From NCBI RefSeq assembly GCF_030272615.1, contig NC_081407.1:155036548-155100547 (forward strand): 64,000 bases of DNA, written 5' to 3'. The notes below the pieces were generated by a model. The model saw only the letters and a program-made list of their open reading frames with translations, searched no databases and had not been told where the DNA came from. The position numbers were made by a program, and so were the translations under genes. Positions 44,441 to 56,636 of the stretch are shown here, piece after piece. This DNA is from Cryptomeria japonica. Taxonomy: Eukaryota > Streptophyta > Pinopsida > Cupressales > Cupressaceae. Each line of letters starts with the position of its first letter. Position 1 is the stretch's first letter.

Positions 44441-47329
44441 TGCAACGTAAGAAATGTTGTACTTATTTTTGTTGTTTATAAAGTTAATTTAATGATAGTT
44501 TTCCACTGTTGAAAAATCTTGACATTTCTTGGCAGGTATCTTCCATATTATCAAATTTGGGAACGAAGAGCTTTATTAGGAATGTGAAGTAAAAAATGGA
44601 GAAACATAGAAACAAAAAGCAAAGTTCATCAATAAAAGGCTCATTTTGGGTCAATCTGCGACAGTAATTGGAAATCATGATCAAAAATTGTTTTTTTATC
44701 TTATTTGAATGCTACTTGTCTAATTCGTATTTCTGCAAATTATCAATTAAAAACAATTATACATGGGGATGCATTATCACCCCCATTGCCATCCTAGGGT
44801 CCCAGAGATGGCTGGGGATGCCTCCTGGCAATCTCCTGTCCCCTAGAGAAATCAGGGATGCTCCTCTTCTTTTCAATTTTAAAAAGTCAGTTTTTTATTT
44901 TACAACTATGGAAAGAAAATTCACAGCTGAATGCCCACATAAAACTCATTTTTATTTTTATTTTTAATTAAAAAGTGAATCAGTTTATTTTTAAAAAAGG
45001 GGTCATCGACAGCCAGTTCTTTGTAACGACGGAGAGGAAATTTACAATTGCTAGATGACTCTGTACAACTATGGAATGAAAATGTACCCCTTTTGAATGG
45101 CAACATACAGCTACTCTTTTTGTGAGTGGGTAATTCTACGACTGCATACAGCTGTAAGAGAGCAGACAATTATAAAAGGAGATACAGGTGTGCCATGAGC
45201 GTAAGCATGATTATCTACACTTCTAAAGTGAAATGATACATATCTCAATGAGAGCGTAAAGTTTTGGTTTAGGTAAGCGGGGTTTTGTAAGAAATGCATG
45301 TTGTTATTACATACACTCATGATTCTATATCTTTCAGGGGAAATCCTTGCTTCAACAGCTTGGGCTGATCTCTTAGGATTGCGAAACAGCGGTTTGACTA
45401 TATTAGCATTAAGCTCTTCGAACAAAGAGAAATGATTTATCAAACAATATGCTTATTTACTTCCTATTATTAGTTTTAAGTTATATGTTTGGAAAAAGCC
45501 TAAAAGATTGAAGAAATATATCAAAGCTAATAGCAGAAAGAGAAATATGAAGGTCAAGATAATGGAAATTTTGAGCACATGTTTCGCAGTTTTATGCAAC
45601 ATTTATTTTTTATTGTTTAAAATTTATTAAATATGTTATAACCATATTTAAAATTATACCTCCAAAATTGAAAGACTTTTCTAATACAAATCTTATTTTT
45701 AAATCCTCTTTTTGCAATGTATGACCAACAGATTATCTATTTACTATTAAATTCTTGTAAGTTTTCTTTACCATTTCTAGGTGTATTTTAACTGAACAAT
45801 TTCTATTATATGTCGTCAAAAAGAGTAATTTCAAGAGAATTTTAGTTTATTTATTATTAAATTCTTGTTAGTTTTCTTCATGGTTTCTAGTTGTTTTTTA
45901 ATTGAACAATCTCTGTTATGTGTCCCCCAAAAAGAGTAATCTCAAGAGTAGTTCTCATCACCAAAATTCTCACCACCAAAATATCCATACTTGCATGTTA
46001 TTATACACAATAACATTATAGAAACATATTTAACTTCAAATTTAGAATTAAAAAATTAAACAATCAATTTTTTTTAATTTTTTGGTTAGACACTTTTTCT
46101 TTATTATTTCGAAGTTCTATCCTTTTAGAATTATAATGGGATATATCTCTTAAATTTTTGAATTCAAGCTTTGTTCCTTCTACCAACCATTATAAGCCAA
46201 CTTAGTACACCTTTGTAGACCTTTTACAACATGTTATGTTAGTATTTTGAAGATCAAATTATTGTATATATCTTTAGGGTTCATTTCTACATGATGTAGG
46301 ATTGCTACAATTTAATCTTGAGGCTCATCAAAATGAATAAAAATTCAAACATTAAAAAATTTGAATCTAAACTTTACCCTTTACACTTACCATCGTGAGT
46401 CAATTTGGTATACCTTTGTACAACAATTTTCTATGTCATAGTATATAAAGAAATTCAATTTGCAATTTGCATGTTGGTAAATGTTGTGTTCAATATTCTT
46501 CATTACTAAGTTGGTTCTCTAAGGGGTTGACTTAGGAGAACATAACCACCTATGAAATAGGCACTCTCCCCAATGATGTCCTACACCACCTTCAAAATTT
46601 AGATATTAGTTAAGAAAAGGTGAGGAGATTGTTTGAAGTACATTTTGGTAGATTGATTACACATATTGCAAATAATTTCCACACATAAGATAAAATCTAC
46701 ACAAATCAACATCAACCTTGTGGTATACAAATTTGAACCATACATACTTTTGAGTGACTTAAGATTATGAGATTGTTAATATACTAAGGGCATATGTTTC
46801 TGGATAGTGGCAAATCAACTTTACATGACATCAACAACATTTTCACATTATTGATTCTAAAGCTAAGTGTGTGTTGTGAAAAATGATGATGACAAACTAT
46901 TGCAAAACCACAAAGATCCAACCACAAACAATCTTAATTCTACAATAAAAACATTCACCATACATCAATAAAGAAACTTAAGATCATGCAAATCAACAAA
47001 TTGAATCAATAATATCATTCACATGCCAAGTTGAATTTGATCTCCATTGATCTTGTTCGATATATTTGTTCTCAGATTTTGTACATGCACAAAAGCTCAA
47101 CAAAGAACAAATTGTGGTTGTGAAGTAGTTTGATTGCAAAAAAACATGATTGCATAAAAAAGTGTTAGGGTCATGAAAAAATGAGAGTATCCTCTTATAT
47201 AAAAGACACTTTAGAAAATAGAGAGAGATGATTAAGAGTTGAGAAGATAAATGATCGATTGAGATTAAAGGGTAGGTAAAATAAATAATAAAATAATGAA
47301 GGGGGTAGGTAGAAAAAAATTAAAAGATA
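44441..47329. other. Unannotated AT-rich DNA with small repeats
   Basis: A GGGGATG/CATCC cluster (44765-44870) may be a decayed relative of the GGGACG island at 21838. A tandem duplication with a period of about 112 bp (TATTAAATTCTTGT...GAGTAAT) lies at 45745-45950. No gene recognised. Confidence 0.4.
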
Positions 47330-47627
47330 AATGACGTGTTATAGAAAGGAAAAAACTAATGAATTAATTAAATAAATAAATATTTATTTAATTAATAGAA
47401 GAAATGAGACCAATTAAATAAATATATTTAAATATTTATTTAATTTAGGGAAAAAATAATTTAAATAAATAAAAATATTTATTTAAATAAGGAAAGGGTT
47501 AGAAGAGGCTAAATGAATGAATTAATTAAACAAAAATTTAATTAATTAATAAAAAAATTAGGATAAAATAGTTAAATAAATACAATATTTATTTAATTAA
47601 GGTAGGACGTTTTAGGTGTCTACACTA
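47330..47627 (-). repeat. AT-rich palindrome cluster at a putative LTR start
   Basis: Several self-complementary stretches built from TTAAATAAATA/TATTTATTTAA lie between 47360 and 47610. The right edge reads on the minus strand TGTAGACACCTAAAA, a plausible LTR start. A TATA element (TTTTATATAAG) lies on the same strand near 47200. No second copy is present to confirm an LTR. Confidence 0.4.
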
Positions 47628-48037
47628 AGTATGCTAATCCTCTACATTTAAAAAAAACATAGTGGCTTATCAACTTGTTCCTTGGTTAGGGCCAATTGGT
47701 AATGCTCGCAGTCACTTCTATGCACCATTGCACACCTATGAAGGAGACAAATAAGGGATTGAAATCAAAGCTCCTGTGCAAGCATATGCATAGGCATGCT
47801 AGAGTGTGGGCCAAATGTCTTTTCAAAGAAAAAACACAAACATATTGATGAAAGTGCTTGTTTGTTTGTCATTAGTTACAACAACAAAATGAACTTTGTA
47901 ATGCTTTCAATATTCATTCCATTGCAAGGTAAATTTGATTCCAAATAGCTTTTCAAAGACAAGAAAAATAAAATCATATATGTGCAATTAGGAGACCTAA
48001 AAAATAATACTTATGTTGAAATAGAATTTATTCATAG
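47628..48037. other. Non-coding stretch
   Basis: Nothing recognised. Confidence 0.4.
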
Positions 48038-48275
48038 TAGTTAGGGGGGTACCTATAATGTATGACCAGTTAGGGGGTACTTATAGTGTTTGACTAGTTA
48101 GTTAGTGTAGATTCTAAACACCAGGCCCAGAGGCTTAATGACAATTGTTCTATATTCTATTTGCTACCCTCGTGAAGGTTCAGGCTCTTCCAGAAGGAAC
48201 TGTCATGGGGGACTTATGTCCATGGTTGGGCGGAAAAGCTCTTGATGATGCTCTCCGTCTCCCAATTGTGATGAG
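48038..48275 (+). repeat. Dispersed repeat, copy 2
   Basis: Inverted homologue of 22487-22716. Its first 50 bp contain an internal duplication (GTTAGGGGG.TAC...ATAATGT/ATAGTGT). Confidence 0.6.
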
Positions 48276-49277
48276 TTAAACACCTATTCTTCAGAAAGTT
48301 TGATATTCTGTAAAATCTTAGCCCTTCTCTTTCTTTTCTTAAATTTTTTAAGTTGATTAGATGTTAGTCATTTATCCTTTATGCTGAAATGGTTAATTAG
48401 TTGAAGTTAAAGATAGTAATTAATTGTTTCAATTTCAACTGAACATGAATTAATTGAATTTTCTTTGAATAGAATCTCTCATTTAACCAAAGAAAAGGAT
48501 AAAACCACAGGGGAAAAAACACCTCTCCAAAATAAAAACAAAAACAAATGCACTATTGAAAGAAGGATAGGTAGTTTTGATGTGACCCCCCAAGGATTTC
48601 TTCTATCATACAAGTATAAACAGATGTTATACTTGTAGAAGAGATAAAATGAGGATATGAATGCACCTAAAGAAGTGACTCTTGTGCCAATGATGAAAGT
48701 TTGAAGATAAAACACGATCCACTACCTACAAACAACATGCTTTTGCTAAGAAGATATAGTGATTGGAGAACTCATTCCCACAAACTAGATGCATGGGGAA
48801 TCCAAATCTGAATAATGCAGACCTCTAAAAACTTCTCAAATTTTCTTATGTTAGAATGAGATGTTGTCAATCCAAAAACTTGTGAAGATTGATGTAGAAC
48901 AATCTCCAAAGAACCTTATTATGGTGGCCTAATAGTGATGGTGGTAGCCTGATAGTGATGATGGTAGCCTAATAGTGATGATGTGAATATTAGTAAAGAG
49001 GATATGAATTTCCTCAAAATAATCCTCCAATATTCAATCTAAGACTCCACAAAGACAGATGATATGGCTACAAGAAATGTATCCTAAGTAGTCATGTATA
49101 GAAGATAATGGATGTCTTGCTACATTGAATCAATAGGGATCATAGATGTGGTGATGGCATTAGGAATAATATAAGATGGATATTACGTCTCAATACGAGG
49201 ATTAGGAACTAGGAGACAAACCTGTGAACCATCATATCATGGGGTATGTGTACCAAGATGATGAACAAAAAAGTGGC
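48276..49277. other. Non-coding stretch
   Basis: A short tandem repeat GGTAGCCTAATAGTGATGAT (about 48930-48980) is the only structure seen. Confidence 0.4.
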
Positions 49278-49530
49278 CACTACAAAAAAATGCCTAAAAT
49301 AGATGACACACGTACATGTTTTTGATAAATTCAAAAACCACATATGTGTTAAGGCTCAAAAATTTGAGCCAAAACACGTATGTGCTATTTGAATTAAGAA
49401 TATGTGTGTTATTTAAAGTAAAAACACAAACATGTTTTATGAGAGAAAAACACGCACATGTTACAACTTGTATGTGTTAAGCTAAAAAGTAACACACGTA
49501 CACGTTTTGTTGACATAAAGCTAGAAAAGG
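49278..49530 (+). mobile_element. CACTA transposon terminus with subterminal repeats
   Basis: CACTACAAAAAAATG (49278-49292) matches the canonical CACTA terminal motif. The next 230 bp hold about eight copies, on both strands, of an ACACGTACATGTTTT-like motif (for example 49306, 49375, 49425, 49450, 49490), the arrangement of CACTA subterminal transposase sites. No matching opposite terminus and no TnpA/TnpD coding sequence was found, so only one end is claimed. Confidence 0.65.
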
Positions 49531-49779
49531 AACATGGCCGTAGATGCTAATGCATTTGGCCTTCCCTTAATTTTTTCATCAAGACATATACATAAAATAT
49601 AACATTTTTTCTCTTTGTCTTTTATCTTTCTTATACTTTAAGTTATATTTTATGTATATATTAGCAAGATGTTTGAGAATGGTTTCAAATCTTAGGAGTC
49701 ATAATTCAAATTATAAATTTTAGGAGATCTTATAAATTTTTAGACTTAGTCAAATTTTAGCAATCAATAGGCTCCTATC

Positions 49780-50213
49780 ATCATTCTCTCAAGCTATTTC
49801 TCTATCTCACACTATTTGTCTTCTCCAAGCTCTAGATCTATTTGTTTTCCTATCTCTCTCCTTTTCCTCCCTCTCTACCTCTCTCTATCTCACTCTCTCC
49901 TCTCTCCTCTCTCCCCAAGCTCTAGATCTTATATTTTTTTAGACAGTAAAATTTCAATAATCACTAAGCTCTTATTTTCATTCTCTTTCTTTATCTCTAT
50001 TTCACTAATTTTGTCTCCCTCAATCTTTAGATCTATCTCTCTTCCTATCACTCTCTCTATCCCCCTCTTTCCCCCATCTCTCTATGTCACTTTATCCTCT
50101 CTCCCCAATCTCTAAACCTATCTCTCTCACCCTTCTACTCTATATCTCCCCTCTCTTCTCTACCTACCTCACACACATTCTCTCCTCTATGTCACCTCTC
50201 TATCCCCCTCCCC

Positions 50214-50252
<39 letters not shown>

Positions 50253-50934
50253 ATTATCTCCATCTCATCTCTCCCTCTCCCTACATACATCCCCCCTCTC
50301 TCCCCCTTTCTCTCTATCCCTCCCTCCCTCGCTCTCTCTCTACTTATCTCATTCTCACCCTTTCCCTCTCTATCTACCTCTATCTCCCCTCTCCCTCTCT
50401 CCACATACCTATACCTCCATCCCTTTCTACCTCTATTTATCTACATAAATATCCCTCTTTCCACATCCCTCCCTCCTTCCCTCCCTCTCTATTTCTCTTT
50501 ATCTTAGTTTCTTTGTTTCCTCCAAGATTTATACTTATCTCTCTCCCTATCACTCTTCCTCTCTCCCTTCTCTCTACCTCTCTCCCTCCTTCTCTCCTCT
50601 CTCTCTCTCTCCCTCATTCCCTCATCTCTCTCCCTTTCTATATCTACTTATATCTATCTCCCCTCTCCCTCTCTCTATATATACCTTTCCCTCCTTCCCT
50701 ACCTACCTCTATTTCTCTAAATAAATCTCCCTCCCACCCTCTCTCTTTATACCTACATCCATCCCTCCTTCCTTTTCCCTGCCTCTCTACTTATCCATTT
50801 ATCTCCTCTCTCTCTATTCATATATCTCCCCTCTTCCTCTCTCTACCTACCTCTCTTTTTGTCCCTCTCTACTTTTATCTCCCCTAACTCTCTATCTCCT
50901 TCCCTCCATAGTATTCTCTCTCTACTTCCTATCC

Positions 50935-51020
<86 letters not shown>

Positions 51021-51280
51021 AATACTTGTCTCTATCTACCCTCCCTCGTTCCAAATCTACCCTGCACTTCTATCTATCTCCCCTCTCTATATATCTCTCC
51101 TTCCCTCTCCACCTCTCTATATATTTCCCCTTCTCAACTTATCACTATCTTTCCTTTCCCTCTCTCTTTCTATATATATATCTCCCTCCCTCCAAGACCT
51201 TTATTTCTACCCCTCCCTCTAGCTCTTGAATCTTCCCTTGCAACTTCTACTAATCTCACCTGTCTTCCCACTCTCTAGAT
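49780..51280. repeat. 1.5-kb pyrimidine-rich tract with (CT)n
   Basis: The plus strand is almost purely C and T, dominated by CTCTCC/CTACCTCT words, with a (CT)18 run (50216-50251) and a (CT)40 run (50938-51018). Long Ser/Leu/Pro open frames here are composition artefacts. Confidence 0.95.
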
Positions 51281-51370
51281 GTAGGTTGAGAAAGAGGTAG
51301 GAGAGTACTGAGAGAGGTCAGATTGGTAGAAGTGGCAAGGGAAGGTTAGATTGAAGTTAGTTGCAATAGC

Positions 51371-53580
51371 CTAACTTGGGTCATTTTGGGATGTCGGTTG
51401 GGCAATCTCTAAGAAGAGGTAGTTAGATTTTTTATCCTCAATCAGACATGAAGTAGTCTTAAGCCTCTTACTTCTAGGAAGAGGGGAAGATTGGAGCAAC
51501 TGTGAAACAATATCCTTGGTTGGTTCTTTAATGGATTCAATTTTCTTCTTTTTGGACAAGGATAATCCTAGCCATGTAGGAGAGGATAAATTTTGAGCAA
51601 CACTTTGCATGACATCACGAACAAGGAAAATAGTTCTCTTAACATTGGGGGTTTTATCTATATTTTGCAAATCAAAAGGAAAAGGAGACTTATGCTTACC
51701 ACCAATGACTCCCATTTCATCTATTTCTCTAGCAATCTCTTTTCCTTTATCTCCATCCTTTTTAGTCTCTTCCTCTTTCTCCTTTCTCTTGTCCCTCTGT
51801 TCCAATGTTTGGTGCTGAGCCTTCTCCATGTGTCTTCTTGGAAGTTTGGCCTTTCCCTGATGGTTCTCCATCTCCATTTCCTCTTGGGTTGGATAGGGGT
51901 GTTGTTTATGTAGGTGGAGTTGTGGAAGAAGAGTTTACACTACTAGTGCTGCTCTACCCCATTAGTTTCTTTGTCTTTGTTGGGGTGGTCTTAGAGACAT
52001 CACATTTCTTCTTAGCCAACCAAACTTGAGTTCGTTTTAGGACTTTTGCAATTCTTCTATCCATATCCTCTTCCTTAGGTTGATTCCAATCGATAGGATC
52101 CAATGGTTGAATCTATATATGAAAGGCATATGTAGGATCAACCATATCAGACCTATCACCAATGACATTATCCACATCCCATGCCTATCATCAATGACAC
52201 CATCCACATCCCATTCTAGTTGGCAGTGTATTATTTGCTTCAAGGTTATTCTTGACCAATCCCTCTTTCTCACCTCAAAATCATCTATACAGTCATCCCA
52301 ATAATCTTCGAGATGAGGTGCATGTTGGAATGCAAAGCCCAAGTGCAAATTATTCTCTGGTGCCTTAAAAATATTTAAGGCATTTGACTATGTCTTACAA
52401 CTATACATCCCTAGGCTAATGGGAAATTGAATGCCTATTTTACTTCTTTCACACTACCTCATATTGACTTCACAACACGAATTTGTAACATAATTCAAGT
52501 AGAATGAACTTATCTTCCACATACTTGGGCAATTTTATAGAGAAATCATCATAGCCTCCTACCCTTATATATGTGAAGGTAGGGAATTGTGGAATTTTAA
52601 TTGCCATAAACGTTTATTAGCGTTGCTACTTTAGGTGAGATCCCCCACTTTGGGTGTCCTTGTAACTCCCTTAGTAGCCCCATTGTAAATACATCATTAA
52701 CTCTTCTTAGATTAGCATAACTATTTTGTAGTTGTAAATCTGGATAAAATTCACAATTTTGGATATTGTCATCAAATTCCTCTACAAAATGCAAGCATGA
52801 CCAATACCAAGTACAAGCTAGAGCATAAAACAAGTAGGATGACATATATAAAAAAATGTTTAGTTTGAAATGAGCTATTGTTTCATCCAACCTTCCACTA
52901 ATCAAGGTCACTCAATCTAGGTATGATTCTTTGACATAGACAAGTTGAATGAAGAAAAAGACCCCTTCATCTAGGTTAAATGAATTTTCAACCGCTCTGA
53001 GTTTATGTAATAAGAAAATTATTTTATAATTTTTCCTTTCACAAAATATTTGTGGATGGTTTTTGGCAGTTTGGATTGCCACTTCCTAGGCGTTGCAAAC
53101 TATTCGTTTGTAATCACACTTGTAGACAACCTTTTTCACATTGAATTCAAATTGAGATAATGTGAAATCCCAATGAGAATATTTTGCTCTATTTGGGAGA
53201 TAGAAACAATTTTAAATTGTGGCTCAATCAAGGGTTATAAGAACCCTTTTATCTTGTGTTTTAATCTCTTTGATGTTAGGGTCATATTTGTTCATGCATT
53301 CTAACACCAAATTTATACACTGCACGATGACTAGGAAGGTGACTGCTTCGAGCAATCCACTCTCTGCTAGTCTTTGTGTAATTGGGTGCTTGTTAGGGTT
53401 TTCTACTCTTTGCCAAAATTCATTTAAATTTATATGCTCAAATTTCATATCTCTTATTTTTTTTTGTGAACATTCGAGCCCCTTCAGGTGCTTGTATCCT
53501 GATATTTGAATTTCATGATTACCTCTTTTTAATGAAAAATGTGACAAGAATACAACTGAACACCCCTTTATCCTTGATTG
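51371..53580 (-). pseudogene. Family D protein, copy D2
   Basis: Minus-strand homologue of D1, in the same order. N-terminal part: LNEFWQRVENPNKHPITQ, LVIVQCINLVLECMNKYD, DKRVLITLD (about 53560-53225). Then: FNLDEGVFFFIQLVYVKESY, a stop where D1 has Trp-Ala, LISGRLDETIAHF, FLYMSSYLFYALACTWYW, CEFYPDLQLQNS, VNDVFTMGLLRELQ, GISPKVATLINVYGN (about 52600). Then: LEDYWDDCIDDFEVRKRDW (about 52310). Finally a Lys/Glu/Gln-rich linker and a basic helical tail to 51371. Several frameshifts and stops. It is shorter than D1, and the far C-terminal part runs out near the pyrimidine tract. Its N-terminus is cut by element G at GATTG. Function unknown. Confidence 0.65.
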
Positions 53581-55288
53581 TGTTGGTCTTTTACCTTTAA
53601 TTGTCGTCCTTGATGTCGACATGTGGTGATTAAGATGACAGGTTGGATCTTTGACTCCTTGGTTTATGTGCAGATCTTTACATAGTGACTTCTTGCCTGC
53701 AGGTACTTGGTTGTAACACTTGGCAATTATGACTTAAGTTTTGTTGTAGTTGAGCTGTCCCACTTGGCAGCTGGTTTTCACGAGAGTTACTTGATTAATA
53801 ACATTTCTCTTGGCATGTGGGCAGTTTTATCTTGATTAATATCCTTTCACTTGGCACTTGATATTTTCCGGATTTGAAACATCTTTGTTATTTACTTTGG
53901 GGCTTGTATGCCATACTTTAGCTTTCTTTTGAAAGCATCTTCGAACCCTAGTCGCCATGTATCTCTTGCAGCTTCTACCAGATAGTTTCATCATTGTTTC
54001 AGTTGGTTTGGTTTGTCTCATCATCATGGATAAGAAAGTGGACTTTGAGCAAAGGTTGGTTTGGTTTGTTTCATCATCATGCACAGGAAAGTGGACTTTG
54101 AGCAAAAGATGTATACACTCCATACAAGTTTTTTAGTTTCTTCTATTTGACTTTTGGCCGACATAGTCAAGTATTCTTTCGGTTTAACAAGCAAAAGCCA
54201 AGATTCAGATTATTGTTTAATTAAAGGACTTATCTATTGACAGTTGGTTAAGAAGTTAGTTTCATAACAACTCTTTAGTTATGAGTATTTCATTTAAAAA
54301 AAAAAGGGCATTATTTCGTTTTGCTGTTTTGAAGAGATGCACATATATATATTTAAAAATGGAAGAGGTGTAATGTGCGTAAAAAAGAGGAAAAAGTGTT
54401 GAAACGTTTCTCTGTTGCTTTGTTTTTATTTCTTTTGTATCGAATTTGGAAAATAGAGAAAGAGGGTTTTGAAAGAAGTCTTTAAAGAAGTTTTTTTTTT
54501 TTCGTCCTTGAATAGTATCAAGCTTTTGTGATACTGCAATATTATGTTTGACAGTTCATAATACTGTTCAACAGTGTATTGTTCAATTAGTTTTCATTCA
54601 GATGTTCCTATAAGTTGTCATCAATCATGCTTTTGGAACTGCAGATACAATGCAGTTGTAGGGTCAGTGTTGAGAGCAACTTCTTACAGGTTCTTAAGAT
54701 TGTAAGATGTTGAGCTCAGACTCCATCAAGGCACTTTATCTTTGAAGTTGTTTTTGAACTGTGGTTGACATTTTAAAGAAGGTGTTGAGTAGAGACTCCA
54801 CCATTGTGATAAGTTAAGGTTTTTGAGATGGAATAAAGATGATAGGTTACAAGTGGTTTTTTATACCCCATGAGGGTTTTTCCACTCATGAAATTCATGT
54901 GATGTGTAATGTTTCTATGAATTTTTGTCACCTTTTATGTTCATTCATTCAGTCAAGCTTTGATACATAATGTCGTTCATTTATCTGCAAATTAGTGTGA
55001 GTAAAACCTGCTATGATAATTGCATATGATTTTGTTTTTGGTTCATCTATTAGTTGCAGTAAAAAGATGTGTCACATAGAGCCTATACAAATTGTTTAGC
55101 TAATCTATTTTGATCTTGAAAGGACTGAATTTCTTTGATTAGAAGTTCTCTTTTTCTAACCTAATGCAAACATTTTTATTGTGTTAGAAAAATCTTAAAA
55201 GGTTATTTCAAGTTTACCTAGGTTTTAGAATTTAAAATTTATAACACTCTAATTCACCACCCCTCTCAGAGTGAAACCACTTCCAACA
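53581..55288 (+). mobile_element. 5' LTR of element G
   Basis: Starts TGTTGGTCTTTTACC and ends CACTTCCAACA. Near the end it carries CACCACCCCTCTCAGAGTG, the C-rich motif usual just before the primer site in plant Copia elements. An alternating (AT) stretch with TATA potential lies near 54345. Confidence 0.95.
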
Positions 55289-55290
55289 AG

Positions 55291-55301
55291 TGGTATCAGA
55301 G
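55291..55301 (+). promoter_or_regulatory. Primer binding site of element G
   Basis: TGGTATCAGAG, initiator tRNA-Met type, two bases after the LTR. Confidence 0.95.
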
Positions 55302-55362
55302 TATAGGGTCATGCATTTTTTAGTCTTCCTAGGATAGATCCTGGTCTTGGAAGTTCTTAGTC

Positions 55363-56636
55363 ATGTCTCAAGAGGGGTCGTCTGTTACTAGAGCTTCATT
55401 GTGTGATGGAACCGATTTTGTATTCTGGAAAATTAGAATGGAAACATATCTGATATCTATAGACCTAGATGTCTGGAATAGTGTTTGCAATAAATACACA
55501 GTTCCTGTTACTATAGCAACAAATCCTAATGGGAAAAAACAATATGAAATGAATGATAGAGACAAACATGTTATATTGTGTGGGCTCACTAAATATGTCT
55601 TTGTTAAGATCATGCATTGCAAATTTGCACACGAGATTTGGGAAAAAATTGAAAGCATCTATCAAGGAAATGAAAAAGTCAAACAGTAAAAATTACTCAC
55701 TCTCAAAATTCAGTTTGAGGAAATGAGAATGAAAGATGATGAAAAAGTTACTGATTACTTTCTAAGGATTGATGAATTTGTAAATGGAATGAGAGGATTA
55801 AGTGAAGAGGTAGAAGAATTCATAGTGGTTAAGAAAGTTATTAGAACTCTGTTGCCTAAATATGAAACGGAAGTTTCTGCCCTAGAGAAAATAATTTTTT
55901 TAATAAGCTTACCCTAGATGATCTCCAAGGATCCTTGACTGCATTTGTAATGAGAACAAATAAAGTTGACAATGCCAATTCATCATTAAAAGAGTCTGCT
56001 TTCAAAACAGAGAAGAAAGAGGATGTTGATAGTGAATCAGAATTATCTGATTCTTTAGAAGCTCTATTAGTACAAAAGCTCAAAAAGAAATACATAAACA
56101 AACTGCCTCTGAAATGTTTTGCATGTGGCAGAGCTAGTCAATTTGCAACCCAATGCCCTTACACTGAACAAAGTGATGATGATGATCAATTTGGAAAACA
56201 ATACAAGAAAAAGGTTTTCAGTCCTAAGAAAAAGTTCAACTTTAACAATTTTAAAAAGAAAAAGAGTCTACTCTGCAAACAAGACTCTGATGATGAGTCA
56301 GATGACTCTTTGGGTTATGAAGGTGAAACTTTGTTCATGGCTAAAATTGATTCATCTAATATTACAGACAGTAAAACAGTTAATAAATCCAATAGTCACT
56401 CAGATTCTCAGAACTGTGAGATAAATCTTGAAGGTGAACTGCTTTGTGCTCTTCAAGATAATTAAAAAACTCAAGAAACTCATCTCCTCCCAGGAGAAAA
56501 GTTCAGATAACTTGAATATTTCTTTTCAAAATGAGTTAGATGACTCCAAAAGAGCTATAGAGAATCTAAGATCAGTACTTTTTGACAAAGAACATGAGAT
56601 ATTAACACTCAAACAACAGATTAATTCTCTTTAAAA
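55363..56636 (+). pseudogene. gag (element G)
   Basis: The ATG at 55363 opens MSQEGSSVTRASLCDGTDF, then FVFWKIRMETYLIS and a UBN2-type capsid region (HEIWEKIESIYQGNEKVKQ). A TAA at 55687 and a frameshift in a T run near 55895 break it. The next frame (55935-56465) has an acidic spacer and a zinc knuckle CFACGRASQFATQC, where Gln stands in place of the His. After another shift near 56450 follows a coiled-coil stretch (DSKRAIENLRSVLFDKEHEI) ending at 56634. Confidence 0.85.

Noticed and set aside
45111-45443. Minus-strand 110-codon frame
   Set aside because: No recognisable motif, no homologue in the window, no promoter-like context. Length is within chance for AT-rich DNA.
49816-51278. Long Ser/Leu/Pro-rich open frames (up to 267 codons)
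   Set aside because: A product of CT-only composition, which cannot form stop codons.
51593-52029. Plus-strand open frames opposite D2
   Set aside because: Their peptides are hydrophobic shadows of the minus-strand frame, which has a matching homologue at D1.
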